Position numbers and translations under genes: made by a program | Notes under the pieces: generated by a model | The model's database searches: none | Seen by the model: the letters and a program-made list of their open reading frames with translations, nothing else | Told to the model about the DNA's origin: nothing | In this document: piece by piece, positions 25,531 through 39,682 of the stretch | Numbering within the stretch: position 1 is the stretch's first letter | How the letters are laid out: the number at the start of each line of letters is the position of its first letter | From: Agelaius tricolor | Lineage: Eukaryota > Chordata > Aves > Passeriformes > Icteridae | Direction of reading: 5' to 3' | NCBI GenBank assembly: GCA_023055355.1 | Contig: JALJCS010000024.1 | Coordinates: 9,067,501-9,131,500, forward strand | DNA: 64,000 bases

Positions 25531-26640
25531 CTTCATTTCTGCATATTGGCTCTTATCCAAAATGACGAGAATTTCTACAACCACCCAGATAAACACTCTT
25601 AATTCTCTTTAAGACCTACTTTTCCTCTATGTTAAATATGACTTTGGGGAGCAGATCTGAGGTCAGTTTAATCCAGCCCTTTTTTTTCCCCTTTTAGAAG
25701 AAATTTGAAGACATCTGAGAAAAGAAGCTTATGACATTATAATTTCAGCATACACAACAACCCTGCCCTGGTCTGACTCTCTAGTTTTTATCAAATATTT
25801 AGATTTAGGTCCCTTCTGATTTATTTTGTAACCAATCAGTAGCAATTTGTGTCTTCTCAAGGCCTTTACTCCTTCCCCATTCCAGGAGCCCAGGTGGTTA
25901 AAAATTTGTGGCACAGGGTGGATACAGGGCAGGTCCATGAGATGCTGCTCCTGCAGATCCAGAGGGGAATCACTGATAGGCTCAGCCACCTCAAGGAAAA
26001 CTGCAACAAAGGGATTCTGTTTGAGGCTCTCAGGAGGAAAAACAGAACTCTGCTTTTATAATCAGCCTGTCCAGTGATCAGGCTCCACCACAGAAACTGC
26101 TGATCCATTTACCAAACTTAACCAAGTTGAATATCAATCATGCACACATTTCTTGAAGAAAGAAAAATTAATATATTTCAAGTTAAAAAGTTCATTCTTT
26201 CATATTAACGTTGCAGAAACTCATATCTTTGTCTGACTTATTACCAAGTAACCTCTTGAATATCCAAGGATATCACTCCCTCACTCACCTCCCTGTACAA
26301 GCCTTCAAGGCTTCAGAAATCCCTATTGATCCAATGCTAACTCCCCTGAATTCATAAGTCAACAGCAGCAGTGGAAGCTAGAGGTTGCAGGCCTTACTGC
26401 AGAAACCCCTCTGTCAAAAGCCTGGTAACACACACAAATGTTTTCTCAAAGAATTGTTAATTTGCCTCCCTGCCATCTGTGACACTTTTAAGAGTCAAAA
26501 GCCAAAGTTGTTTGTCTCAATACCCAAATTTCTATTGCCACTGCTCCTCACAAAGGTTCACCATGTAGATCTGCACATTCTGCAGATCTGAATTTCCCTA
26601 GATAATGTGTCATTTGCTATTTATTAGTAATATTTAATAT
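25531..26640. other. Intronic sequence; one open stretch on both strands
   Basis: At 25729-26108 three or more frames on both strands are open through a G+C-richer patch (about 25865-26045). An AG precedes GTGGTTAAAAATTTGTGGCA. No protein family is recognised, and it may be a decayed repeat. Confidence 0.35.
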
Positions 26641-26672
26641 TTCTGGGGTGAGCAGTTCTGCTCACCCCAGAA
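26641..26672. repeat. Near-perfect hairpin, 15-bp arms, 2-nt loop
   Basis: TTCTGGGGTGAGCAG, then TT, then CTGCTCACCCCAGAA. The arms are exactly complementary over 15 bp. It is too short for a typical pre-miRNA. Such tight inverted repeats are often left by template switching during replication. Confidence 0.95.
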
Positions 26673-29179
26673 GGATTCTAAGTCACATATAGGGCCAATG
26701 AAGCTTCTACAACAGAGTGAGAGCTGACAGCTAAAGAACTTGCCTAACAATTACAGATTTCAGCGGGTCACATTCTCAATGAATGAAAAAAAAAAATCCA
26801 CCTTTACTAAAAGAGCCATGGAATCTGAATAGCCTCATCAAGCAGGTAGCAACTGATATTTTCCCTTCAGCAGAAAATACCTGTGTTAAATTGAACAAAT
26901 GACAATGAACTTGCTTCAGAAGGGAGATGATATTCACACCTGCTGCCAAATCTGAGTGGTACCACACTGAAATAGTTCACTGATAATATATTTCATAAAG
27001 CATGTATTGGCATGCAACTGAGGAAGATGCTCAAGTTCCACAAATACATCAATAATTTTCTGTACTTCCTATGCATTAATAATATTAAAAAAGAACTTAA
27101 TAAATACTTCCTTTATTAATCACACTGAGATTTTCATTCAGGGTTAATTCTAAAGGAATTTAGTTATTTCAATCATACCTTACTGATCCTTGTTTCCTGT
27201 CAGAACTACCACCTTTCTCATTATACCCTGCTAAAACAATGCCCACCAGAGATTGTTAGCTCAAAATGACCTGCAAGTGGTTTTGATCTACAGGTACACA
27301 GTTGCCTTTGTCAGAAGACCCCTGCCTATTCATTTTTACCATCTCTATTCGAGTAACATTAGACACAAAACTGTTATTGTCCCTGTTTCCCATGTCTGCA
27401 GGAAAACCTCCCTAATATTAACACAGCTGTTGTTTTGAAAAAGACACCTACAGTACTTCAGTAGAGCCCATCTGAGGCAACACACAGCAAACACTTTTAT
27501 GCCCAAGTAACCAATAGGAAATGGCCACGGACATTGAATACTATCTAAAATGGTGTGTGACCCCTAGTTGAGTATTTTCTATTACATTTTCCAAAATAAC
27601 CTCAACCAAGTTATTATTAGTAGGAGTGAAAAGACACTTCAGCAAAGATGGAGCTCAAATCTGTCATGTGTGCATATTATTCTGAATTTAATTTCTTCCT
27701 GAAGGTTACCAGTGCACACACAATTGAGGAAGAACATAGCTTTTCTAAAGACAAAAGATCTGGATTGTAAGGAGATCAGCTGTTAACAAACTCAAAGTTA
27801 GAAGAGGTATCCCCAGCTCACTATGTCCATCTCCAGACATCCTGTGATCTTGCAGAAAGAACACCTATTTTTCTGTACTGTTGCACTCTCATTACAGCAA
27901 TTTACAGCCTGCATCACAGTTCCACAAGTCTCATCTTATTGCTTTGGGAGGTGCCCAACAATCCCCTTGCTGCAAAGAGAGGCACCAACAGCAACGAACA
28001 GTCACCCATCTAACACATTCTTAAGAGTAATAATAACAGCAATTCATACCAGAAAACATGAATTACTTAGCAACCAATAACATCTATCTATAGTTTCAAG
28101 TCATTTTATAATGCATGGAAGGAATGCAGATGGAAATTAGGATTTCCTCATTAATAGTTTTCATTTGTTGTGTCAGAGATAGAAAAAACTCTTCAAACAA
28201 AAGTTTCCTTTTTTAGTATTGATTTAGAAATGCAAACTTAACACAGGATTAGATGCTTAAGGTTTTAACAGCAAACACACACAAAGAGGAAGTCAATAAT
28301 GACAATGAAAGGCCAAGTTCTAAATCTTTACTGGTTATTTCTAAAAATCTGCCTCTCAATGTACATTTCCTCAGTCTCTAAACAAATCTTGTTATAGCCA
28401 ATCAATGATATATTTCATGTCTCTCTCCAGTTTTATGACTTTTCATTGTGAGATGTCATCGGCTTTTTATTAATTTGACAACTAAAATGTCCTAAATGCC
28501 TATGTTTTATTGCTACAGTGAAAGGAAGTGAGACCTTTCTCCCTACTAGATTACTAGTAATTATTACCAACATTTGTATAATTTCTGGGTCTGGCCAACA
28601 CTGTACAAGACTACACAACTACAGCAGCAGTCCTTTTATGTTTTCTTTTTACAAGTCACAGGATTGAAGAATTATGATGGGGAAAAGGCCATTCTTTAAA
28701 AGAGAAATTATATACAGTAGAAGAATTTCTCCTTTTCCTAAATCATGAGGAACCAGAGGTACAGTGTAACAAACAACTTTTCCTTTTTCCACATACAACT
28801 TTTCTTTAATATTTTGCAAGCTAATTCTTTGTTCAATACACCTGCTCAGTTAGGACACTCAGCCCTTGCAGCGATTCTGAAAAAAGGACAAAGGAGTATG
28901 AAAAACTGTTTAAAAACTGCAATATTAAATGAGCCATAAACACTGGATTGTTATATATCAGCCCTTGAGTTCAACTTGAGGATAACACAGCATACAGATT
29001 TTAAAACAATAAATGGTCTAGCAGGAACCAAGATGAGCAATATTCATTACTGTGACTATAAAATCAAATACAGGAGCAAGCTGGAAACACTGGCCACACA
29101 CCACTTATATAAAATACATATCCCAAGGGATAAAATATTGAACCAGTGCAAATTTTGAGTTCTTTTTCTACATTGTAGC
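26673..29179. other. Intronic sequence, nothing recognised
   Basis: AT-rich unique-looking sequence without recognisable repeats or exons. Confidence 0.5.
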
Positions 29180-29246
29180 CTCTGTCTGATTTCAGGGAAA
29201 TCACTTCAGCCAGTCTCAGTTTCAAAAGTGAGCACCATAACATGAA
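29180..29246 (+). mobile_element. MIR-like SINE remnant
   Basis: GGGAAATCACTTCAGCC followed by AGTCTCAGTTTC matches the MIR phrase 'GGGCAAGTCACTTAACC...CTCAGTTTCC', with a gap and several substitutions. It is old and short, so the assignment is moderate. Confidence 0.45.
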
Positions 29247-29255
29247 GAGAGAAGC

Positions 29256-29272
29256 AAAAAAAAAAAAAAAAA
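29256..29272 (+). repeat. Poly-A run (17 nt)
   Basis: An uninterrupted A run. No retroposon body precedes it, so it is a simple homopolymer. Confidence 0.8.
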
Positions 29273-30713
29273 GTCTCTAAATGGTTTGATTAATACTTAA
29301 CAGAAAAGTTTGGGGTTTTGTTTGCTGCCTTGCACTCAATGGAGGGAAGGTAGGTAAGAGCCACCAAGGTCAGGTCTGCTTTCTTCTTACTGCCATGGAG
29401 GTGGAAGCTGTCAGATTTTCACTGCTTTTATTTATTTATTTAAGTGACTTTACTGTGACCATGGCTGAAATACTGGTCCTGGTTCCTGCCCATTTAAGTG
29501 GCTGTTTGCTAACTGAAAGCTTAAAAATCCAATGACCTTTTGTAGTTGCAGCAAGGTGTGTGTTATCCTGCCAATATCTACTCTCTCATGAGCTCCATGC
29601 TCGTTAGTTGACATTAAGCATGACTGCCATAAAGGTGATGTAGCTGAGCTCTAAATGGTACCTGCATTGTCCTATGGATATTTATTCCATGGCTACACTG
29701 TAATTAAAGGCTTTATCAAAACCTTTGGGAAATTCACTTACAAAGCAGAGTTAAAAAATTTGGATTGTTCTAAATTACTGTATTTTCAACCAGCAATTCA
29801 GTAGACGGCCAGAAAATGCAGCCAAAAATCTTAAACAATTTTTAGACTGGGAACAGAAATTAGCAACAACCAGTTCATACAACTACTGTGTTATTTTCAG
29901 AGAGCATTAACAGATACTGACCTGTACACAGCTCATGATGGCTGAACAATATGTTATGTTCAAAAAAATTCTCCAGAACACACTTCCTTGCAGCAAAACA
30001 GAATGAACTCTGTATTTTCCACTCAACTAAAATGTTGCCAGTTAGACAGCTAAGAGACAAAGCTAAGCTCAGTCAATAGCTCTTTTTGATATGTTATCTG
30101 GGTAAGAGTTAAGCCTGCTTTCTACCCTTTCATAGTTAATTCTTGACATTCTAAGTGTGGCTAAAATAAATCCACAGCAAATCAACCCAATATAAACATG
30201 AGATATCATATAAAGACAGGTCACCTGAAGTCTACAAAACTCTCCTCTATAAATCAGCTTATTGTTCCAGGCCTTCATTTAAAAAGCAGTGAGAGACAGG
30301 TTAAACATGGTGCTGAAGGATGCAGACACACAGTACAGTATTAGAGCTCCATTTCAACCTTTCTTAAAGGTAGTCTGAGGAAGTGCAGTAAACTCAGTAA
30401 TTTCGGTGAACTATGCTGCAGAGATTTAAAAGATTTATTTCTTTCTCCATCTATCGACATTCATTTTTCGTGTAATTAAACTGCTGTCATGGATCAATGA
30501 GCACAGATAACAACTAAAAGTAGCACAAGAGAATCCACCAGCAATCTTTTTCATTAAGTACATAACCAAATATTATTTGTTAGGCTGCAACACAAAATGC
30601 ATCTAAAAGATCTCATTTTGTTTGAAAACAGAGGGACAGCCAGAACTTGTGACCTTCTAGAGATGAAGACATAAAATCAAAGCATTCAGGAGAAAACAAG
30701 CCAGTCCTTAATA

Positions 30714-30749
30714 CTAATATGAGGTTTAAATCTAATATGAGGTATAAAT
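30714..30749 (+). repeat. Tandem duplication, 18-bp unit x2
   Basis: CTAATATGAGGTTTAAAT is followed directly by CTAATATGAGGTATAAAT. There is one mismatch. Confidence 0.9.
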
Positions 30750-33700
30750 CTAATTTTTAGAGATAAGGCTCCAACGAAAATATCAACCCAGTTAAAATGA
30801 CAGCTGTTAGAATTAGGCCCTCAGCAATAATATAATTACAGAGCAAAATAAATTCAAAATCTTTAAGAACAAAAAAGTAAATATTTCAGATGTGTATACG
30901 CAAATCAATTTTTCATATTTCGACAAGCTGATGCTTCTTTAAAGTCACTGCATGAGTAGGAAGTATCACTTAGGAAGTAGATGAAGAGTAATGAGAAAAT
31001 ACAGAGAAAGTAATGTTTGAGTTTTTTAATTCAGCCCCTTGACATTTTATTTGTGTTCCTAAAAATATCAGCACCGGTTGACCATAAAAATCTGCTTCTA
31101 TACTAACAGTGACAAAAAAACCCAAACATTATAACAACAACAAATATTGCTTCTAAATACTTAATACACAATTATTTTTTTGCCAGGGAAAAAAAGAGAT
31201 CCTTAAGCTCGTTCCCCTGCCAAATTTTGCAGTCTTTAGGAACCTGAACTTTGGCATTCTCTTTTGACTTTGGCCCAGTATTAAACCAATTCTTATACAG
31301 AACTATCTTATAAAGCTCTTTTTATTAAAAAAAATGCTTCACTTTGCTTATGGATCCTACATGAACAGCCTTTGCACCTGAAACACTGAAATTACCAGCG
31401 AAAGCACAAAGCATCACAGCTACACAGTACAGAAACCAGTGAGTGATGACCTCCATTTAATACAGCTTGTGATTGCTCTATTTTTTCATAAAAGCTAAAG
31501 CAATTTCAGTAAAATCTAGACCAGCAATATGTCAGTTTTCAGACAATCCTGACTAAAAAGGTATGCATATTTTACACGAACTTGCATATTTTTTTTACAT
31601 TTGAATACTAGCAGAATTTAAAAGCATTAGCACCATTGGTATTAATAGCCTTTGCATACTAAAATCCCACAAAGCGAGACTACTTCCCTTGGTTTCCATT
31701 TCTCAATGCTTTAACTACTAAAAATGTCCCTGCAAGCATATCTGTACCAGGCAAGAGACCAAGTGAGTTTTAAAAAATCTCAAGAAGAGGCACCTTATCC
31801 AATTACACCGTCCAAAGATATTCACACTTTATCTATAAATGACTCAGAAACCAAGACAAGGTTAGGACAATGATCTACCATTGACTCATTAATGGCCCCA
31901 CATCACATCTGCAAGTGTGCTCTCAACACACAGTGGCAGAAATGGCTATTCAATTTTGCAGGATGATTGGAAGCTTCATATTCCAGGTGTAAAAAGAGAA
32001 TCTCACTCCTCAATATATATTACATTTCTAATTAGCATAAAAATACTATTCTGCTTTTCTGAAAAGAACTGTAGCTGACAGAGTAATCCCGAAGAGAAAT
32101 ACAATTACTTGTGTTGTATTGTCCTCTCTTCCTTAACAGTTGCTCATTAAGGGGCTTGATGCTAGTGAAAATGGTGTCAACATTCTCCTTTAATGCAAAG
32201 CAGTAGCTTTGCAGCCTCTGATTATTTTGACATTTCTACCCGAAACAAAAAGCATTTCAAAGTCTGCACTGTCTGTAAGGGATGCAGAGAGTGGACAATC
32301 TGTTTATTCTTGCATGTTTGCTTTCAAGGTTTATCACTTGGTTCATGTAGGAAGAGATGGGGGAAAAAGCAAAGCATGCCAAGAAATAACAAAGGGAATA
32401 CAAGACAGGAGCACATCTGCTGATGTATGCTGTTAGAAAACTGCACACTTGGAAAAAAGGGGGATACACAAAATATTGACCCCATCATCTTCCTCACATC
32501 CAAACCAGGGTTCAATCTGGACAGAAAATTGCCATTCCTAGGTGGGAAGATCTTGCTCTGCTCCCTTTGTACATTATATATAGATTACAGACAGTATCTC
32601 CCACAGTGTAACACGCACTTGTGGCCTCCACAACTCTCCATGGAGGTAATTTACAGGAATTTTTGTGAGCCTCCACTGACCAGCTTTCTGCAATCAAAAG
32701 AACACATGCAGCTGAAAGTCAAACGTGCCATGGTTCCCATCACAAAGCTGCCACACTGAGCCATGCAGGGGAAGACAGCAGAAAGCCTCCCATGGGCTGT
32801 GTTCTGCAACAGCCTTGCATCCTCGCACAGCCCCAGACCAGCCTGCTGTACCTGGCTGGCTGGCAGTTTCTCTATAAAATGTTTGAAACTTGTACCAAAA
32901 TTCTCTGCTGGGAAGCAACAAAGACAAGCTGACAGTGGCAATCAGCAGCAAGTACATGTGCAGGGGTTTTTCTGCTTCACATGCTGGCTCACCCCTTAAA
33001 GGCAAGCATTTATGGAGAAAGCAACAAAAGGCTGTCCCAAGCTTAGTTTCTTTACATTACTGTACTTCCATGTTTCACCATCTTTTTCAGCATGTTTCCC
33101 ACTCTTACCCTGTCCTGTTCCTTTGTGCTGTCCTTGATGCTTTCACAGACTTAGATAAGGAAATTGTACTCAAATAGATAAAGCTGTCTTCTGCCACTAT
33201 TACTAACACCAAACAATACCATATAATTCTTCCTCTAGAGTCTTATTCAATATGAACAAAGGAAATAAAAACCAATCCACAGAATCTAGTATTTTTTTAG
33301 AATAGTTTTCAAGCTTATCTATACAATATTATAGAATGAACAGAATTTATCTAATACGTTACAGTTATTCCACAGGGAGAGAGAAAAGGGTAAGACAATC
33401 CAAAGGAAGTAAACAAAATAACTCTGGCAGGGTATGCTTAGATCTCACCCTACCACTCCTCCCACATAGAGGGAAACACACAGCCACTGAAGTAAACATA
33501 TATTATACTGTAGTTATTACCACCTTATTGATACAATTATAAAACCATTAACTTTAAGAAAGCATATGTTTTTCTGAACTTAATTTAAATGGAAAAAAAT
33601 ATGATTTCTACAAGGTTACAGTCTTGCAGTGACTATTGTGTTTATTATTAGATATATTATTCTTACTTTCCTAACCAGGATGTCTTACTCAGATCAGACA

Positions 33701-36388
33701 GTGGTGGGTGTCAGCTAATTCACACCTCTAAGACCACAGAAGTGTCACTTGAGACAAAAATCTCAAAGGCAGCAAGTCAACAAGCACCACTGACTCCATC
33801 AATGCTACCAAACAGGGGTCTGGCCCACCAGACACATTTGATACAAAGCTCTGCCACAAGAGCATCCTCACCAGCATCCCCTGCTCTCCTCAGATACAGC
33901 TCTCATTGCCACCACTCTTTTCTTTTGACCTTCCAGGACCCAAATCATCTTGCAGATGGCCCCACTTTACTTTGCTACATGGTTCTGCAGACCTGGGTGC
34001 CTTCTGTATGTCATCTGCTGACAGCTCAAAAAAGATGTACCACTCACCTTCTTCCTAATTAACTTGGGCTAAATTACAGGCTAGTGCAGAAAAAAAGATT
34101 CAGTGTGAGAATGAGTACTAACATGTAGCAAGGAACTGAATACCTGTACTCATATTTACAAAATTTACCTCACTTTTAACAAACAAAAAGAAAGAAAAGC
34201 TGTAACTATGGCAATGTAGCTGTTGTACCTACTCTCTAGTTCATGTGCTGCAAAGGCCTGCACACATATTTTGTCTGCTTTAGCAAAACAACTCGCTGCT
34301 CCATCTATTCCTTCAATCTCCAGTTAGCTTCATTGCCTCTCTCACACTTCTAGCACTGACTTAACTGGCCTCTTTAGTCCTCACAAGTGCATTAACAAAG
34401 CTTCCCATCAAACTATCACCCAAAGTACTATTATTAGCTGAGCTCTAATATAGCACAGAAATTGAGAATGGCTGCAGCTAGAAAAAGCCTATGTAGATGT
34501 TACTTGTCTGACAGCTTCAGGCTTATTTTCAACATGTTAAATAACTCAAAAATGACTCAGGCAGAGATTCACTGACATCAACCCCTGCACAGCTGAGTAA
34601 GTAATGTTAAGGCCCTGTAAATGGAAGGAAATCCTATTATGAATGCCAGAAGGGGCATCAGTCTTTTCTTCCAAGCCAGTGCTCCCTGTGAATGAGGGGA
34701 ACAGTGCTAAGAACCAAACAAAAAGCCTGATTTCCAGCAGTTACAGTAAAGCAATGCATTCTTTCAAGGTGGGTGACACCCAGGGAAAAGCTCCAAAAGA
34801 CCACTGAAAAAATTACACTTTTAGAGATCAACCTTAAACATGAAAATTTCTACAGTGCTAAAAACTTAATGGAAGCTATACTGAGTAAACAACACCTGGC
34901 TGCTCTGCTTCTTGCAATTTATGGCTTTTTAAATTTCCTTTTGCCACTTTCTTCATTCAGGTCCTAACAACCCCAATACCACCAGCCAGCCTGCAGGCAG
35001 GCAGGAAGAAGCTGGGTTCTACAGCCTTGGTCCTGGGGAGGGAAGGGGGGATGATGCAGGGGGAAAGGGAGCAAATAAATACACAAAGAGAAACTATTAG
35101 TCACTACAAAATGTCCTGCCAGGGAACGTTTGGGAAGTACTGTTATTGAGGTGCACGTAAGCGTGAGCAGATCCTTTCTGTCACTTCAGAGGAAAAAGGG
35201 GTGAGGATGAAGGAGGTCTTACAGAAGGGAATATCTGTGCAGAAATGGCAGCTATGTCTGGGCTAACCAGAAAACAGGAGCTGAACCTCGATGCCAAAGT
35301 CTCTCCCCATTCAGAGCCAGGAAATCAAATTCCATTCTTGTTTTATCTTGGCACAGATCTTTTGCTTCAACCTCTGAATTACAGCAGTTTCTGGGATTAG
35401 GACTCAGGGCCATTATTTTTGGCCTTTAAAAAAAGACTGCACTAAGCAGAGAGTAACTATGTCTAGTACAAATACAAGTTGAGCAATGGGTAAGTTTTAA
35501 TTCAGACACATTAATCAAAGAAAATAAAGCAATGTAAAAGCATCTGGCAACACACAAATTAGTTAGACTAAATGTCTCACTTCTCACAGTAATTGTTTCT
35601 TGGGTTGATTAAGGAGGCTTTTCTCCTCTCAGCTGTCCTGAAAGGTTTGCATTTTCCTCCCTTCTTTGAATCCCTCTAAGGTATTGCCATAATGAACATT
35701 TCTCCTGGAGACTTCTGGATAGATTCACCATGTTTTGGCTGTGATTTCCATGTGACAACTACTAAATTTCATCACCTGAGCAGCCCTGCAACACTTGCTG
35801 GACTGAAGCACAGTTCATTGATGTAATATAAATGAGAATTTTGCATCTTGTCTCATCTGTGGCTTCTGCTGTCCCAGATGGGCAGAGATCAGCCCTGTAA
35901 CACAGCACTTACCTGTAGGCCACCAAATTGGCCTTTATATTATTTTCCTCATTAGCTGCCCATATATCCCAGAGAGAGCTGTATCTCTTTATGGATTCAC
36001 TTGGAAAATAAATAATTACCTTCAGATGGTTATGTTTTACAATGACATCTATTTCTCACAACCAGCCTGACAGAAGCTTTTCCTCCTCACAGAAATTATA
36101 AAACAGACTGCTTGTTCCCTTAAAATTACTCTACCCTTGGCCCTTAATACATAAATCTTATTCTTCCAGTGCTCACACACAGTTTGAGTTTTCTTTCATT
36201 TAGTTAAAATGAAAAGTATTTAATTTCAAGATTCTCTGAATCATACTAAATAATTCATATAACCAAAACTAAATCGCAGCCATGGTCTCAGTTATACATC
36301 AAATCTTGGTGTAACTTGCATGACATAACATCAGAAAACATCATCTTTGAGCAAGGGATACTCAGACTCTCCAATTACTTTCCCTTTA
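30750..36388. other. Intronic sequence, nothing recognised
   Basis: Mostly AT-rich. A G+C-richer patch at 32430-33000 carries long open frames on both strands (for example 32427-32759 plus and 32651-32941 minus), but none has a recognisable motif, consistent splice sites or homology that I can name. Confidence 0.5.
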
Positions 36389-36405
36389 CCACTAGGGGCC
36401 AGCAG
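36389..36405 (+). promoter_or_regulatory. CTCF-like motif
   Basis: CCACTAGGGGCCAGCAG matches the CTCF core CCASYAGRKGGCRSY at 14 of 15 positions. Motif match only; occupancy is unknown. Confidence 0.3.
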
Positions 36406-37872
36406 TTCACCTGCTGCAGCTACACCAAGGAGTACCCGCCCACCTGAAAGAAATTCTGCTCCCTCTTCCACCTGCTAAACCATATTAAAACAGGCCAGAA
36501 ATTCATATCCACACATATTACAAATAAGGAATATCTCCTTTTGGTCAAAAGAAATACTTTATAGAGGGAGAGAGAATAAACTTGGGCCATTATGAATTTA
36601 AAGGAGGTACAAGAAATATAAAAATAGAAGCATTAGAGTGGAGGAGAACAATGGGGGATTTTTGAGGGATGGTTATTTTACCCCATTGAAAGCTAAAAGC
36701 CCAAGGAAGGGTGCTAATTGTTTTCACTGTTTTAATGCTGTCTTTGAAATTAGTATCTATGGCCTGAGACATATAATTTAACATTTGGCTGCCCTTCCCT
36801 CTAGCTGTATCAGGCTACCTAGGGAGCAAAGACACAATGGATTTGATATCTCATCCCAGCACATTCACTTGGAGACAATCCTTTGCTTTGGAAAATGGCA
36901 AGCACTAATCATAGGAAAAAAAATTCTCTGTTTAAACATCAAAAAAAGCAAAAATGTTTAAAATGTCTTTACCATATATTTATTTACCTTTACTTGTTTG
37001 GAGACAGGGGAGCAAGCAAGAGCTACTAAACAGCACCTCTATTATTGAGCTATTATGTCATGGTGTCAAAATTACAAGGGAGGAACATCATCTTATCTCA
37101 GACATTGCATTACTGTAAGCAATTACCAGATTATGCAGCTCTGGGCAAAACCAGCTTAGCATTCTTTTGGGTTCCTCTGGACTTAAACAGCACCCATCTC
37201 CTAGGAATTGTGTAATTTAAGAGCACTACAAGAGAACTACTGAAAGAGATTAAGAGATTATTAATTAAAATTTTATCTGATATTGAAAAACCAACCAACT
37301 TCTAGTGGAGATGAATCTGTGTATAAAGGACAAAGTTTAGTTATAGTTGTTCTTATTTACAGTTTTCCTAAGGAACAGACAACGAGGAAAAGATGAACCC
37401 ACCAATTTCATCCCCTTACTTCCACCTCTTTGCAAGCCAGTGGCCAAGACTGCAATGCAGATACTCCTCACATGGCAATACCTTCAACAATACAGTTTCT
37501 CCTTGAAAATTGGACCTCCTTTAAGCACTTTTGCACTGTGCTGTGAAATAAAGCCTCACAAGTATTTTTGCCTACATTAGGAAGATTCCATAACAGTGAT
37601 GGCTGATCCCAGCTAGGAAAACCTTGGCATGGTGCACTCTTGGAGAGCTGGGAAACATCAGAGGTGGTAAAAGGTCTCTTCAAAGTCTGAGCAAGGAATC
37701 TCTAAGACTAAACCTAGATATTTTCCCCACCTCACAGTAAGCAAAACAGCACAGCATGTGGGAAAACCAGCAGTCACATGCTGCCCATCAGCCTCAGAAA
37801 AACCCTGAACAGCAGACCCCAAGGTTGATGTGACAAGCAGAGGTCCCCTGAACACAATGTAATTGCATCAGG

Positions 37873-37928
37873 TTATACCAGCTGTGAGTCTAGCACAGGG
37901 TTTTGCTATCTATTAATAGCTGGTATAA
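37873..37928. repeat. Inverted repeat, 11-bp arms, 34-nt loop
   Basis: TTATACCAGCT at 37873-37883 is exactly complementary to AGCTGGTATAA at 37918-37928. It may be chance or a small hairpin. Confidence 0.7.
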
Positions 37929-39631
37929 TTCTGTTAAAACTTCTCAGCACAGTTCAGCTGCAGGTCAGTCTGTTTTCAAAGAAAACAAAGATGATAATTC
38001 TGGTGAAATGGTTGCCTGAAATACAATAAAATACTCATTAGGAAACTCAGGCTGCTTTTACCCTCAAGAACATTTATTAACCCTTGTATTAGGTTCCTCA
38101 AATCCTTTCTGCTTGCAGTGTAAAACCAGCCCTGTTTTCCCTGCTGCCTCCATTTTGCATTGCCACAGTCGTGTGCTTGTAGCTTCTCCTCACAGTTTTA
38201 AGCCAGTAAATGGGTTTCAGGACAATAGACACTCAAGCTCCTGTTTATCAAAATTCTTTAGGGAAAAAAATACATAAGAGAAGTTAATTCCATCTGTTCA
38301 CCTTCACTGAATCCTTCCCTTCTTTTGGCATGGATTTTCCATCGACATCAGGCTTGCACCTCCAGCAAGAGAGATGGTCAAGCCATTATATTTACCAAAA
38401 CAAATTATGCAAGCTGATGAAAAGAGTTGCTTGTAGCAATATCATTGGGAGAGGGCATAGAGGAAAAAGGGCTCAAAATCAAGTGTTGTTATCAATGGAA
38501 TTTTGTTCATGTCAGTAGAGAATCTGTGCACCAGAAGAAAAGAAACAGGGAGAGAATGGCTGTAATTCCTTAGCAGGAAGCCAAAATGAAAAATAACATA
38601 TCTCTAACAGAGCTACTTAGAGAGTCCTTCAGCAAGTAAGCCTGGGTCCAGTAATTGCAGCATTCTTACAGCAGTAAACAGATTACTAAAAAGCAAGAGC
38701 AAGCCTTGGGAAAATGCAATTACAGGAATGATAGGTCTCATCTAACTATTTTGTGTTATTTAGCACATATTTTCCAAGTAGTAGAAGACCTGCATTTTCA
38801 AAGAGAAAAACAGCTGCTTTACCAAACCAAGGGAGAAAAAGGCATTTTGAGAGACTTGCCCAGAACATGGAGCACAGAGATTTGCAGATATCCAGATAGG
38901 CTTGATTAACTACTGCTTTCTCTTGACTGGCAGATAATTTGCTCAAGAGGCCCAACACTCACACCAAGCCTAGAGTTTTAACGTGCACTGGAGACTTAAA
39001 ATTCCCAAAACTTGGGACTTACATCTCTGTCAATGTACAAGAAAAGAGCAGGTACACAGTTATAGAGGTAATAACGCATAACAGAACTCACAGTTCCAAG
39101 CATAGTCTTGGAAACAACAGAAATTATGTTTGTATTCAGAAATAAAACTAAAATCAGTGATATTAGGTCAGTTGGACACACTATAATAATTTCATTTGTT
39201 ATTGATTTGTATGTTTGATATGCTATGTTGAGATAGCTCTTCTTTTTTAAAGTAGCATACTCAGCTTTAGGAATGTGCCCTGTGAAAATCTCAAAACATT
39301 TGTTTCACATTATGGTCACTGTTCTGAAGCCTACAGTGACAGACTCAGATCCTAAAAAACCTGTTTCTCCTTTTCTGCCAGAGGAAGTTCACCAGCTCAC
39401 AACAGTGGGAGAGACAGAAGAGATCTGTAGTGATCTGAGTCCTTTCCTGTGGCACATGCAGACTGACAGGCGTGGTTGGATATAGCTGCTAGAAAACAAA
39501 GCAAGCTGAGCAATTACAGCTGTTTGTCTCAGGAAAAGAGAATTGTGTCATCAGTAAATCTAACTGAGGTGTACTGATTGAGCCAGCAATGCTGCCTCTT
39601 CAGAAACCTGATGAAAATGCCAACACAAAGG

Positions 39632-39646
39632 CCACCAATGGGCGCT
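39632..39646 (+). promoter_or_regulatory. Weak CTCF-like motif
   Basis: CCACCAATGGGCGCT matches the CTCF core at 13 of 15 positions, including the GGGCGCT end, in a CpG-poor surrounding. It lies about 3.2 kb from the motif at 36389 and in the same orientation. Confidence 0.2.
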
Positions 39647-39682
39647 CTACAGTTTATGGGGAGAGCTGAAAGGGGTCACCAG

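Noticed and set aside
26641..26672. microRNA hairpin
   Set aside because: The arms are only 15 bp with a 2-nt loop, and flanking sequence does not extend the pairing.
29256..29272. Poly-A tail of a processed pseudogene or SINE
   Set aside because: No gene or SINE body directly upstream and no target duplication; simple homopolymer.
32427..33005. Overlapping 96-110-codon frames on both strands
   Set aside because: Different registers on both strands with no protein signature; typical of a G+C-richer patch.
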